Shown here: piece after piece, positions 7,617 to 15,853 of the stretch
Layout of the letters: each line of letters opens with the position of its first letter
Numbering within the stretch: the stretch's first letter is position 1
Assembly (NCBI RefSeq): GCF_024703995.1
Contig: NZ_JAMXQV010000021.1
Span: forward strand, 62,001-126,000
DNA length: 64,000 nucleotides
Reading direction: 5' to 3'
Source: Amycolatopsis iheyensis
Lineage (GTDB): Bacteria; Actinomycetota; Actinomycetes; Mycobacteriales; Pseudonocardiaceae
The notes under the pieces: model-generated
Database searches by the model: none
Told to the model about the DNA's origin: nothing
Seen by the model: only the letters and a program-made list of their open reading frames with translations
Program-made: the position numbers and the translations under genes

Positions 7617-9619
7617 CCCTTCACCGCCCCGGCGGTGAGGCCCTCGGTCAGGAACCGCTGCCCGAAGCCGTACATGAGCACGACCGGGATGCTGACCAGC
7701 AGCGAGGCCGCGGCCAGCTGCCCCTGCGGCACGACGTCGCCGAAGATCATCGACTGCATGCCGACCGGCAGCGTCTTGTTCTCGTCCTTGGTGATGAACA
7801 CGAAGGCGAACAGGAACTCGTTCCACGCGTTGGTGAGCGTGAACAACGCGACGGCGAGCAGGCCCGGTTTGGCCAGCGGCAGCACGATCCGGCGGAACGC
7901 CCCGAAGCGCGTGCAGCCGTCGACCAGCGCGGCCTCTTCGAGGTCGGCCGGGATCGACTTGAAGTAGCCGACGAGCAGCCACGTCGCGAACGGCAGGGTG
8001 AACGTCGGGTAGGCGAGCACCAGCGACCACAACGAGTCGTTCAGCCCGATCCCGCTCACCAGCTGGTAAAGCGGGATGAACAGCAGCGCGCCGGGCATCA
8101 CGTAGGTGAGCAGGATCGTCACGGTGAAGCTCTCCGAACCGCGGAACTTCAGCCGGGCCAGCGCATAGCCCGCCAGTGCCGCGCAGACCAGGGCGATCGC
8201 GGTGGACGCGACCGACACCAGGATCGTGTTGACGTACCACGTGCCGAACGCCCCCGTGAACAGGTTGGTGAACTGCTCGGTGGTCCACGGGGTCGGCCAG
8301 AGGTCGTCGGTGCGCGCGACGATCTGGTCGTCGGACTTGAAGGCCGTGATCGTCATCCAGTAGAGCGGGGCGAGCACGAAGCCCAGCAAGCCCACCAGCG
8401 CGATCCCCGAGCCGGTGCCGCCGACCAGGCGTGCGGCAAGCCGGTTGCCCCGCGCGGCGAACACGGAGACGACCCGGCCGACCGCGGCCGCGAGCACCAC
8501 GAACACGCCCAGCACGAGCGCGGCCTTCCAGACGATGTGCGGTGACGCCCAGACCAGCACGAGGACCGTGGCGACGACGATCACCCACGGCAGCGCCCGG
8601 CGCTGCCCGAGGGTCAGCCGCCGTCGTCCGAGATCGGGCGCACCCGGCCGGTCGTCGCGGCGCATCAGCCGCACGAGGATCGCCACGAGGACGGCGATGG
8701 CCGGCAGCATCACCAGCGTGACCGCGGCGCCCGCGCCCAGCTGCAGCTGCTGGATGGCCTTGGAGTACGCCACCATCACGTACGGGGCGGTGGCGTCCCC
8801 CGGCCCGCCCTGGGTCATCAGCCAGATCAGGTCGAAGTTGTTGAACGTCCAGATCGACGACAGCAGCACCGTCACGATCATGACCGGCCGCAGCCCCGGC
8901 AGCGTGATGTGCGCGAAGCGCTGCCACGGCGAAGCGCCGTCCACCATCGCCGCTTCGTGCAGGCCGCTGTCGATGGCCTTGAGCCCCGCGAGGAACGTCA
9001 CCGTGAAGAACGGGATGCCCTTCCAGACGTTGACCAGGATCACCGCCGGCATGGCGAGCGAAGGATCCGACAGCCACTCCGCGGGCCACTTGTCGACGAG
9101 CCCGGTCGTGGCCAGGAACGGCCCGATCCCGGAGTCGGTGAGCAGGACGTTGACGCTGCCGAAGATCGGGTCGAGCAACGACCGCCAGGTGAAGGCCGTG
9201 ACGACCGTCGGGATCACCCACGGCAGCAGGATCACCGCGGCGACGAGCGCCTTGCCGCGGCGCATGTGGTGCAGCAGCAACGCCGCGATCAGGCCGAAGG
9301 TCACCTTGAAGATCTCGGCGTAGGCGGTGAAGACGAACGAGTTGAGCACGCCGTGGTGGAACAGGCCGTCGCCGACCAGGGCGGTGTAGTTGTCCAGCCC
9401 GACGAAGACCGTCTCGGCGCCGTGGCGTTCGGTGGTGCTGGTGAAGACCGAGCTGACGATCGGGGCCAGGATCAGGCCGGCGACCAGCACCAGCGTCGGC
9501 CCGACGAACACCGCGGCCAGGCGCCAGTCGCGCCCGAGCAGCCGCTGGGTGGGCGTGAGCGAGGAGGACGCGCTCGGCGCCGGCCGGACCGGCGCCGAGC
9601 GTGGGCGGAGGACCGTCAC
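7613..9619 (-). CDS. Fused ABC sugar permease (both membrane subunits in one protein)
   Basis: 668 residues containing two complete carbohydrate permease domains that are normally separate proteins (MalF/UgpA-like then MalG/UgpE-like). The first domain covers about 30-320 and has its ATPase-contact EAA loop at about 222-245 (EAAMVDGASPW). A linker with extra hydrophobic stretches follows (about 345-380). The second domain covers about 400-668 with EAA loop at about 561-585 (EEAALVDGCTRF). The frame is open throughout with no stop or start needed at the junction. It overlaps the binding-protein gene by 4 nt. No ATPase gene is nearby, so a shared MsiK-type ATPase elsewhere is inferred. Confidence 0.9.
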   Translation of the reverse strand: MTVLRPRSAPVRPAPSASSSLTPTQRLLGRDWRLAAVFVGPTLVLVAGLILAPIVSSVFTSTTERHGAETVFVGLDNYTALVGDGLFHHGVLNSFVFTAYAEIFKVTFGLIAALLLHHMRRGKALVAAVILLPWVIPTVVTAFTWRSLLDPIFGSVNVLLTDSGIGPFLATTGLVDKWPAEWLSDPSLAMPAVILVNVWKGIPFFTVTFLAGLKAIDSGLHEAAMVDGASPWQRFAHITLPGLRPVMIVTVLLSSIWTFNNFDLIWLMTQGGPGDATAPYVMVAYSKAIQQLQLGAGAAVTLVMLPAIAVLVAILVRLMRRDDRPGAPDLGRRRLTLGQRRALPWVIVVATVLVLVWASPHIVWKAALVLGVFVVLAAAVGRVVSVFAARGNRLAARLVGGTGSGIALVGLLGFVLAPLYWMTITAFKSDDQIVARTDDLWPTPWTTEQFTNLFTGAFGTWYVNTILVSVASTAIALVCAALAGYALARLKFRGSESFTVTILLTYVMPGALLFIPLYQLVSGIGLNDSLWSLVLAYPTFTLPFATWLLVGYFKSIPADLEEAALVDGCTRFGAFRRIVLPLAKPGLLAVALFTLTNAWNEFLFAFVFITKDENKTLPVGMQSMIFGDVVPQGQLAAASLLVSIPVVLMYGFGQRFLTEGLTAGAVKG

Positions 9620-11040
9620 TGCCGGTAGCCCTGCTGCTCGAAGATCTGCACGATCCGGCCGTGGGTCGCGGCGACGGCGTCGGCCGGCTTGGTGCCCTGG
9701 ATGACCGACTGCATCATGTCGGTCAGCAGGTACGCGGCGAGGGTCGCCTGCTCGCCGGGGCTCGGCGCCTGGGGGAACGCGTAGCCGGTCCTGGTCTTCA
9801 GCGGGAGCTGCACGCGAGTCTGCTCCCGCAATGCTGGGTAAGCCGGGTCACCGGTCGTGTAGTACGGGTCTGAGTCCCACACCTTGCTCCACGACGGGTT
9901 GACCAGGCACGGTGCCTCCTTCGCGACCCCGAGCAGCGCGGTCCCGCCGACCATGAACTTCGCCACCAGCTTGGCCAGGTCGGGGTTCTTCGCCCCCTTG
10001 AACACGACGAACGAGTTGGACTCCCCGAAGGCGAGTGGCTGGTCGATCGCCGGTCCGGTGGCGCCGTTGAACACGTGGGTGTTGGCGTAGACCGGGTTCT
10101 TCTTGGTCTTGGAGTCGGCGTAGACGCTGAACTGGTTGAGCGTCAACCCCAGGATCTGCGCCAGCCAGTTCTCGTTGTTGCTCGAGTCGGTCCAGCTCCC
10201 GATCCCGGGTGGCAGCATCGGCTGGTACTTCGGGTTCGTGTAGATGTCGCCGATGAACGTGACGGCGGCGACGGTCTCCGGCGAGTTGAACACCACCTTC
10301 GTGCCGGTGTTGTCCGCGATCGCCCCGCCGTAGGTGTCGATGACGTTCTGGATGAAGCCGTTGGCGTCGCCGGAGCGGTTCACCGTGAGCCCCCAGCCGA
10401 AGCGCCGCTTCGCGGGGTCCGAGACCGCCAATGCGTTGTCGCGCAGCTCTTCCCACGTGTAGTGGGGCTTGAGCGGGAGCCCCTTCTCCTGGTACCAGTC
10501 CTTGCGCAGGTACATCCCGGACGCGATGAAGTGGTAGGGGATCGCGAACCAGCGCCCGTCGAACACGCAGTAGTCGTTCGCCTCCGTCGCGGGATCCCCG
10601 TAGAGCGGGCGCATCGCGTCGACCACGGCGGTGACGTCGGTGAGGGCGCCGAGGTTGTGGAGCTGGCCGACGAACCGCCGGTCGCTCACGAACGCGAGAT
10701 CGCGGTTGGTGCCCGCCTTCACGTCGGCGTCCATCTTCGCGACCATGTCGCCCGCGTCGCCGGAGACCAGGTCGTTGCGGATCGTGGTCCCGGTGGCCTG
10801 CGCGAACACCTGCAGCGATTTGTCCAGCGCCTTGTTGGCCGCCTCGGAATACAGTTTCTGCGAAAGCATTCCCACCGACCCGCCGCGCAGCCCGGCGGCC
10901 TGGTCGAGCAGCTCTTGGGGGACCTGGACGTCGACCTGCGGCGCGGGTGCGGGACCGCCCCCGCAGCCGGCGAGGCCGAGCACGCCCAGCGCGCTCACCC
11001 CGAGGAAGGTGCGCCTCGACAGGTCGTTCTTCTCTTCCAT
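9616..11040 (-). CDS. Extracellular solute-binding lipoprotein, sugar ABC transporter
   Basis: 474-residue type-1 (MalE-like) substrate-binding protein. The N-terminus has a twin-arginine RRTFLG followed by a hydrophobic stretch and a lipobox ending in LAGC, so it is probably Tat-exported and lipid-anchored. Features such as the aromatic ligand-pocket segments (WYQEKGLP, HYTWEELRD) suit a carbohydrate or sugar-acid ligand. First gene of the operon leading to the fused permease and the dehydratase, with 4-nt overlap to the permease gene. Confidence 0.9.
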   Translation of the reverse strand: MEEKNDLSRRTFLGVSALGVLGLAGCGGGPAPAPQVDVQVPQELLDQAAGLRGGSVGMLSQKLYSEAANKALDKSLQVFAQATGTTIRNDLVSGDAGDMVAKMDADVKAGTNRDLAFVSDRRFVGQLHNLGALTDVTAVVDAMRPLYGDPATEANDYCVFDGRWFAIPYHFIASGMYLRKDWYQEKGLPLKPHYTWEELRDNALAVSDPAKRRFGWGLTVNRSGDANGFIQNVIDTYGGAIADNTGTKVVFNSPETVAAVTFIGDIYTNPKYQPMLPPGIGSWTDSSNNENWLAQILGLTLNQFSVYADSKTKKNPVYANTHVFNGATGPAIDQPLAFGESNSFVVFKGAKNPDLAKLVAKFMVGGTALLGVAKEAPCLVNPSWSKVWDSDPYYTTGDPAYPALREQTRVQLPLKTRTGYAFPQAPSPGEQATLAAYLLTDMMQSVIQGTKPADAVAATHGRIVQIFEQQGYRQ

Positions 11041-11112
11041 GACAACTCCTCATACCGACGGGGCGACGTTGCGACCGGCGGGACAGCGAGGCGATTGCCA
11101 CGCTGTGAGTCT

Positions 11113-12261
11113 TCATGCGGCGAAGGACGCCGTACTGCTGATGCGTTGTCCCGGCAGCCCGTCGAAGAGCCCGGTCGAGCCGCGGGGCCGCCAAAGCGGC
11201 ACCGGGCCCGCGCCGGGCACGGGGTCGAGCGCCAGTACCGCCGCCCGTTCCGCGGAGTCGAACGCCCGCTGGACGACCATCGTGTTGGCCACGCTCTGGG
11301 CCACGCTGCCGACCGGCCGCACGCCGAACTGGACGGCGTCGGCGAAGTCGACGAGCTCCGCGCGGTAGCCGTTGTCGCTGCCGCGGAAGACCGTCGTGTG
11401 GGTGGTGGCGTCGGAGCTGCTGCGCGTCACGCGGCGCTCCGCCTCGGATCCGGCGAGCACGAGCACGCCCTCGGTGCCGTAGAGCCGCATGTCGTTGGGT
11501 TCGGGCGGGACCGGGATTTCGGGGAAGGACGCGGTGTAGTTGCCGATGGCGCCTCCGGTGAAGACGAGGTTGAGCGCGAGGTCCGACGGTGCGTCGATCG
11601 TGCTGTTGGCCGCCTGCACGGCACCGTGCACCTGCGCGACATCGCCGCAGAGCAGCCGGATCTGGGCGATGTGGTGCACGCCGAAGTCGAGGTGCACCCC
11701 GCCGCGGTACTGCGGCCGCTGCCGCCACGGCGTGCCGGTGAACCCGCCCGCCCGGGGCACCGACTGGCCGGCGTGCCGCCACGCCATCAGGTGCGGGCGG
11801 CCGATCGCGCCGTCGTCGAGCAACGCGCGGGCGTAGCGCAGGTCGTCGCGGTAGAAGTAGTTCTCCCCCACCACGAACGTGCGGTCCGGGTGCCCGGCCG
11901 CCAGCATCAGGAAGGCCGCGGCCTGCGCCGCGTCGGCGCCGGCCGGCTTCTCGCAGAACACGTCCTTGCCGGCCGCGAGCGCGTCGCACGCCACCTCGTA
12001 CAGGTGCGGGATCGGCACCGAGATCAGCACGGCGTCCACGTCTTCGCGGGCCAGCAAGGTGGTTCGGCCGGCGACGGCCCGGGCCGGATCGACCCCGCTG
12101 TAGCCGGCGAACCGCGTGCACTGGTCGGCGGAGGCGTCGGTGAACGCGGTGACGACGTACCGGTCGGTGAGCCCGCGCAACGCCGGCCAGTGCAGCTTCT
12201 CGACCGCGAGCCCGGTGCCGATCAGTCCCAGCCGGATGGGCGGGATCGCCGATGCTGCCAT
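11113..12261 (-). CDS. Gfo/Idh/MocA-family NAD(P)-dependent oxidoreductase
   Basis: 382-residue dehydrogenase. An N-terminal Rossmann domain (LGLIGTGLAVEKLHW) is followed by the family's CEKP-type motif (VFCEKPAG) with the catalytic Lys, and a C-terminal alpha/beta substrate domain with HLDFGVHHIAQ. It probably oxidises or reduces a sugar or inositol-like hydroxyl in the pathway served by the adjacent transporter. The ATG at 12261 begins directly before the Rossmann fold. It runs between the GntR gene and the binding-protein gene on the same strand, with a 72-bp gap to the latter. Confidence 0.9.
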   Translation of the reverse strand: MAASAIPPIRLGLIGTGLAVEKLHWPALRGLTDRYVVTAFTDASADQCTRFAGYSGVDPARAVAGRTTLLAREDVDAVLISVPIPHLYEVACDALAAGKDVFCEKPAGADAAQAAAFLMLAAGHPDRTFVVGENYFYRDDLRYARALLDDGAIGRPHLMAWRHAGQSVPRAGGFTGTPWRQRPQYRGGVHLDFGVHHIAQIRLLCGDVAQVHGAVQAANSTIDAPSDLALNLVFTGGAIGNYTASFPEIPVPPEPNDMRLYGTEGVLVLAGSEAERRVTRSSSDATTHTTVFRGSDNGYRAELVDFADAVQFGVRPVGSVAQSVANTMVVQRAFDSAERAAVLALDPVPGAGPVPLWRPRGSTGLFDGLPGQRISSTASFAA

Positions 12262-12307
12262 GCCTCGTCCGTCCTCGTCATCGGTTCCGGATCGATCGTG
12301 CAGTGTG

Positions 12308-13042
12308 CTAGCGACGCTTGTTCCGCTGCTTCTTCTCCGCGAGGAGCGTGGAGTAGTTGTTGCTGAGGTGCTCGCGCATCGCCGCGCGGGCACCCTCCGG
12401 ATCGCGCGCCACGAGCGCCTCGTAGATCTTCCGGTGCTGGGCGGTCGCGCGACGCAGCCCGGCCGGCGCCTCGTTGGTGACGCGCCTGCTGGCCGTGCCG
12501 AGCCAGCGGGCGGAGTACATGATCCGGTCGAGGATGCGGTTGTCGGCCGCCCGGCAGATCTCCATGTGGAACTCGTGGTCGACCTCGAGGTAGGCCTCGG
12601 GATCCGCCTCGAGCGCCGCCATGCGGTCGATCTCGCCCTCGAGCCGTTCCAACGTCTCGTCGGTGACGGCGGCCGCGGCCATCGCGGCCAGTTCGGGTTC
12701 GAGCAACGCGCGCATCTGGTGCAGCTCCTGCAGCAGCTCGTCGACGATCTCGGGCGGCAGCCACTCGATCAGCAACGGGCTCAGGTAGTCCCACTCCGCG
12801 CGGGGGCGCACGACGACCCGGCGGCCCTGCGCGACGTCGACGATGTCGAGCGAGGCGAGGATCTTGAGCGTCTCCCGCGCCACGACGCGGGACACCCCGA
12901 ACTCCTGGGTGATGTCGAGCTCCGACGGGGCCCGGCCGGCTTCGAACCCGCCGCCGACGATGCGCCGGGTCAGGTGGGCCGCCACCTGCACCGGAAGGGT
13001 CCGGACCTTGACAGCGTCCAGAGACTCTTGTCTCCTTTGCAT
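12308..13042 (-). CDS. GntR-family (FCD/FadR type) transcriptional regulator
   Basis: 244 residues: an N-terminal winged HTH (PSELDITQEFGVSRVVARETLKIL) and an all-helical C-terminal FCD domain with metal/ligand-site residues in EVDHEFHMEI and the later QHRKIYEAL. FCD regulators usually sense small organic or sugar acids, fitting the enolase-type enzymes on both sides. The ATG at 13042 lacks a good upstream ribosome site (an AAGGAG lies just inside the gene), so leaderless or weak translation is possible. It is divergent from the dehydratase at 13115. Confidence 0.9.
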   Translation of the reverse strand: MQRRQESLDAVKVRTLPVQVAAHLTRRIVGGGFEAGRAPSELDITQEFGVSRVVARETLKILASLDIVDVAQGRRVVVRPRAEWDYLSPLLIEWLPPEIVDELLQELHQMRALLEPELAAMAAAAVTDETLERLEGEIDRMAALEADPEAYLEVDHEFHMEICRAADNRILDRIMYSARWLGTASRRVTNEAPAGLRRATAQHRKIYEALVARDPEGARAAMREHLSNNYSTLLAEKKQRNKRR

Positions 13043-13050
13043 GTGAGCAG

Positions 13051-13063
13051 CTTATAGGACAAG
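13051..13063. promoter_or_regulatory. Putative GntR/FCD operator (CTTAT-N3-ACAAG)
   Basis: A 13-bp imperfect palindrome lies in the 72-bp region between the divergent GntR and dehydratase genes. Its arms (CTTRT/AYAAG) and short spacer are like FadR-type GntR sites. It would let the regulator repress itself and the dehydratase gene. Confidence 0.45.
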
Positions 13064-13114
13064 TTGGACGTCGCGTTAGTCCGTTCATACGCACCACCCG
13101 GCGGCGGGAGAGCA

Positions 13115-14272
13115 ATGCGGATCGTGAACGTCACGACGGCGGTGGTGGCCTACCACGGTCAGGCCACGCTGGTGAAGATCGACACCGACGAAGGCCTCAG
13201 CGGGTTCGGCGAGGCCAATCCCGACGCCGGCGCGGCCGCCGTCGTCGGCATGATCGAGTCCCTGACCCCGCTCCTGATCGGCGAAGACCCGTGCAACGTC
13301 GAGCGGTGCTGGGAGAAACTGCGCCGCAGCAAGGTGTTCGCGGGTGCGCAGGGCGGGGTGTTCGTGATCGCCCTGTCCGGGATCGAGCTCGCGCTGTGGG
13401 ACCTCGCGGGCAAGGCCGCGGGCCTGCCGGTCCACCGGCTGCTCGGCGGGAAGTTCCGCGACCGCGTCCGGCTCTACGCCGACTGCGGTGACGGCGACGA
13501 CCCGGCGGGCTCGGTCGCCGGGTGCGTCGACCGGGCCCAGCGGATGGTCGCCGAAGGCTTCACCGCCCTCAAGTTCGACATCGACGACCTGCGCCACCCG
13601 GCCAAGTTCGACGCGTTCAACCACACGGTCAACGCCGCCGAGCTGCGCTCGATGGTCGAGCGCGTGGCCGCCGTCCGGGAGGCGATCGGACCGGACGTCG
13701 ACCTGGCCATCGACCTGCACGCCCGCTACGACGTGCCGAGCGCGTGCCGGATCTCGTGGGAGCTCGAGCCGTTCCGCCTGATGTGGCTGGAAGAGCCGCT
13801 GCCCGCGGAGAACGTCGACGCGCTGGCGCGGGTGCGCGCGCAGACCCGCACCCCGATCTGCGCGGGAGAAAACCTCTACCTGCGCTGGGGGTTCCGCGAG
13901 CTGCTGGAGCGCGGCGCCGTGGACGTCATCGAGCCGGACGTGCCGAAGTGCGGTGGCCTGGCCGAGGCCAAGAAGATCGCCAACCTCGCCGAGCTGCACT
14001 ACATCCCGTTCGCCCCGCACCTGGTGTCGACGCCGCTGGGCACGATGGCCACGTCGCACCAGTGCGCGGCGATCCCCAACTTCCTCGTCCAGGAATGGCA
14101 CGCCCTCGAGGAACGCGCGGTGTGGGACAGCTACGTCCACGCCCCCGACGGCAGCGACTCGATCGTCAAGGACGGCTACATCACGCTGCCCGACACCCCC
14201 GGCATCGGCGTGGAACCCGACCTGGCCGGCGTCCGGGCCCACGCCGTCGCGGGCTTCGGGGTCTTCGAGTAG
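13115..14272 (+). CDS. Enolase-superfamily sugar-acid dehydratase (galactonate/mannonate dehydratase-like)
   Basis: 385 residues of the mandelate racemase subgroup. Candidate catalytic and metal residues are Lys153-x-Asp155 (ALKFDID), Asp200 and His202 (AIDLHARYD), Glu226 (WLEEPLP), Glu252 (CAGENLYL) and His302 (FAPHLVSTPLG). The AxxGENLY and PHxVSTPLG wording resembles sugar-acid dehydratases. The ATG at 13115 has GCGGGAG just upstream, preferred over an in-frame ATG at 13064 that lies in the operator region. Controlled in all likelihood by the divergent GntR/FCD regulator. Confidence 0.88.
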   Translation: MRIVNVTTAVVAYHGQATLVKIDTDEGLSGFGEANPDAGAAAVVGMIESLTPLLIGEDPCNVERCWEKLRRSKVFAGAQGGVFVIALSGIELALWDLAGKAAGLPVHRLLGGKFRDRVRLYADCGDGDDPAGSVAGCVDRAQRMVAEGFTALKFDIDDLRHPAKFDAFNHTVNAAELRSMVERVAAVREAIGPDVDLAIDLHARYDVPSACRISWELEPFRLMWLEEPLPAENVDALARVRAQTRTPICAGENLYLRWGFRELLERGAVDVIEPDVPKCGGLAEAKKIANLAELHYIPFAPHLVSTPLGTMATSHQCAAIPNFLVQEWHALEERAVWDSYVHAPDGSDSIVKDGYITLPDTPGIGVEPDLAGVRAHAVAGFGVFE

Positions 14273-14328
14273 CCGCGCCCGAAAGTCGAGCGAAACTCTT
14301 TGCGGGCCGGAGATCCACCGTGTTCTTC

Positions 14329-14343
14329 TGCTTACGGTAAGCA
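14329..14343. promoter_or_regulatory. 15-bp palindrome upstream of the xylanase gene
   Basis: A perfect inverted repeat, TGCTTAC-G-GTAAGCA, ends 28 bp before the xylanase ATG. Degenerate CGAAA-type repeats, reminiscent of elements described upstream of Streptomyces xylanase genes, lie at about 14280-14304. A repressor operator is inferred; the regulator is not encoded in the window as far as can be seen. Confidence 0.5.
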
Positions 14344-14371
14344 ACCACGCATGCCGTTGAGGAGACCACCG

Positions 14372-15742
14372 ATGGCAGGAAGTTCGCCCGGCCCACGCGG
14401 ATGGTGGCGATCGCCCGCCACCCGGGCCCTGGCCGGGATGGCCACCGTGGCCGCGACGGCCGCCGTCCTCGTGACCGCGCCCGGCGCCGACGCCGCCGCG
14501 AGCACGTTGGGCGCCGCGGCCGCGCAGTCCGGCCGGTACTTCGGCACCGCGATCGCCGCGAGCAAGCTCGGGAACTCGGCCTACACCACGATCGCTTCGC
14601 GCGAGTTCACCATGGTGACGCCCGAGAACGAGATGAAGCCCGACGCGACCGAGCCCAACCAGAACCAGTTCAGCTTCTCCGCCGGCGACCAGATCTACAA
14701 CTGGGCGGTCGGCCACGGCGCGAAGGTCCGCGGGCACACCCTCGCCTGGCACTCGCAGCAGCCCGGCTGGATGCAGAGCATGAGCGGCAGCACGCTGCGC
14801 AACGCGATGATCAACCACATCCAGAAGGTGATGGCCCACTACCAGGGCAAGTTCGCCTACTGGGACGTGGTCAACGAAGCGTTCAACGAAGACGGCAGCC
14901 GCCGCTCGTCGAACCTGCAGGGCACGGGCAACGACTGGATCGAGGTCGCGTTCAAGACCGCCCGCGCGGCCGACCCGTCGACCAAGCTCTGCTACAACGA
15001 CTACAACATCGACAACTGGACCTACGCCAAGACCCAGGGCGTGTACAACATGGTGCGGGACTTCAAGTCCCGCGGCGTGCCGATCGACTGCGTCGGCCTG
15101 CAGGCCCACTTCACCGGCGGCAGCTCCGTGCCGAGCAGCCTGCAGACGACGATCTCCAGCTTCGCGGCACTCGGTGTCGACGTGGCGCTCACCGAGGTCG
15201 ACGTCACGAACGCGTCGACGTCGCAGTACTCGGCGCTGACCCAGGCGTGCCTGAACGTGGCGCGCTGCGTCGGCATCACCGTGTGGGGCGTGCGCGACAG
15301 CGACTCGTGGCGGTCCGGTGAGAGCCCGCTTCTGTTCGACGGCAACGGGAACAAGAAGGCCGCCTACAACTCGGTGCTGAACGTCCTCAACTCCGGCAGC
15401 GGGCCGACCACCACACCGACGACGACACCGACGACTCCGACGACGACACCGACCACGACCACCCCGGGCGGCGGCGGGAGCTGCACCGCGTCGCTGTCGG
15501 CGGGGCAGTCGTGGAACGACCGGTACAACCTCAACGTCTCGGTCAGCGGCGCCAGTTCGTGGACGGTCACCATGACCGTGCCGAGCCCCGCGCGGATCAG
15601 CGCCACCTGGAACGTCAACGCGACGTGGCCCAGCAGTCAGGTCCTCGTCGCGACGCCCAACGGGAACGGCAACAACTGGGGCGTCACCATCATGCACAAC
15701 GGGAACCGGAACTGGCCCAGCGTCAGCTGCAGCACTTCCTGA
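14372..15742 (+). CDS. Secreted GH10 endo-1,4-beta-xylanase with C-terminal CBM2
   Basis: 456 residues. An arginine-rich Sec/Tat-like signal peptide ends near residue 41 (ADA). The GH10 catalytic barrel spans about 45-340, with acid/base Glu169 in DVVNEAFNE and nucleophile Glu275 in LTEVDV. A Pro/Thr linker (about 345-370) leads to a C-terminal family 2 carbohydrate-binding module opening with the SCTASLSAGQSWN segment and ending SVSCSTS. It hydrolyses xylan outside the cell. The ATG at 14372 follows a GAGGAG box with 7-nt spacing, preferred over an ATG at 14351. Paired functionally with the next gene. Confidence 0.95.
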   Translation: MAGSSPGPRGWWRSPATRALAGMATVAATAAVLVTAPGADAAASTLGAAAAQSGRYFGTAIAASKLGNSAYTTIASREFTMVTPENEMKPDATEPNQNQFSFSAGDQIYNWAVGHGAKVRGHTLAWHSQQPGWMQSMSGSTLRNAMINHIQKVMAHYQGKFAYWDVVNEAFNEDGSRRSSNLQGTGNDWIEVAFKTARAADPSTKLCYNDYNIDNWTYAKTQGVYNMVRDFKSRGVPIDCVGLQAHFTGGSSVPSSLQTTISSFAALGVDVALTEVDVTNASTSQYSALTQACLNVARCVGITVWGVRDSDSWRSGESPLLFDGNGNKKAAYNSVLNVLNSGSGPTTTPTTTPTTPTTTPTTTTPGGGGSCTASLSAGQSWNDRYNLNVSVSGASSWTVTMTVPSPARISATWNVNATWPSSQVLVATPNGNGNNWGVTIMHNGNRNWPSVSCSTS

Positions 15743-15744
15743 AG

Positions 15745-15798
15745 TGCGCCGAGGGGCTTGTTCGCCGTGCAACGCCGGTGAACGAGCCCTTCGGCGCA
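15745..15798 (+). terminator. Terminator hairpin after the xylanase gene
   Basis: A 19-bp stem with two G-U-type pairs (arms starting TGCGCCGA and ending TCGGCGCA) and a 16-nt loop begins 3 nt after the xylanase stop and is followed by GTTT. It separates the xylanase and arabinofuranosidase transcripts. Confidence 0.75.
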
Positions 15799-15811
15799 GT
15801 TTACCGCCAAA

Positions 15812-15829
15812 AATGTTAGCGATAACATT
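15812..15829. promoter_or_regulatory. LacI-type operator upstream of the GH62 gene
   Basis: AATGTTA-GCGA-TAACATT, with perfect 7-bp arms, lies 25 bp before the arabinofuranosidase ATG. TGTTA-N4-TAACA with a central CG resembles LacI-family operators linked to pentose polymer utilisation in actinomycetes. The regulator is not in this window. Confidence 0.6.
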
Positions 15830-15853
15830 CCGTTCGGACCGGGAGAAGTCCTC

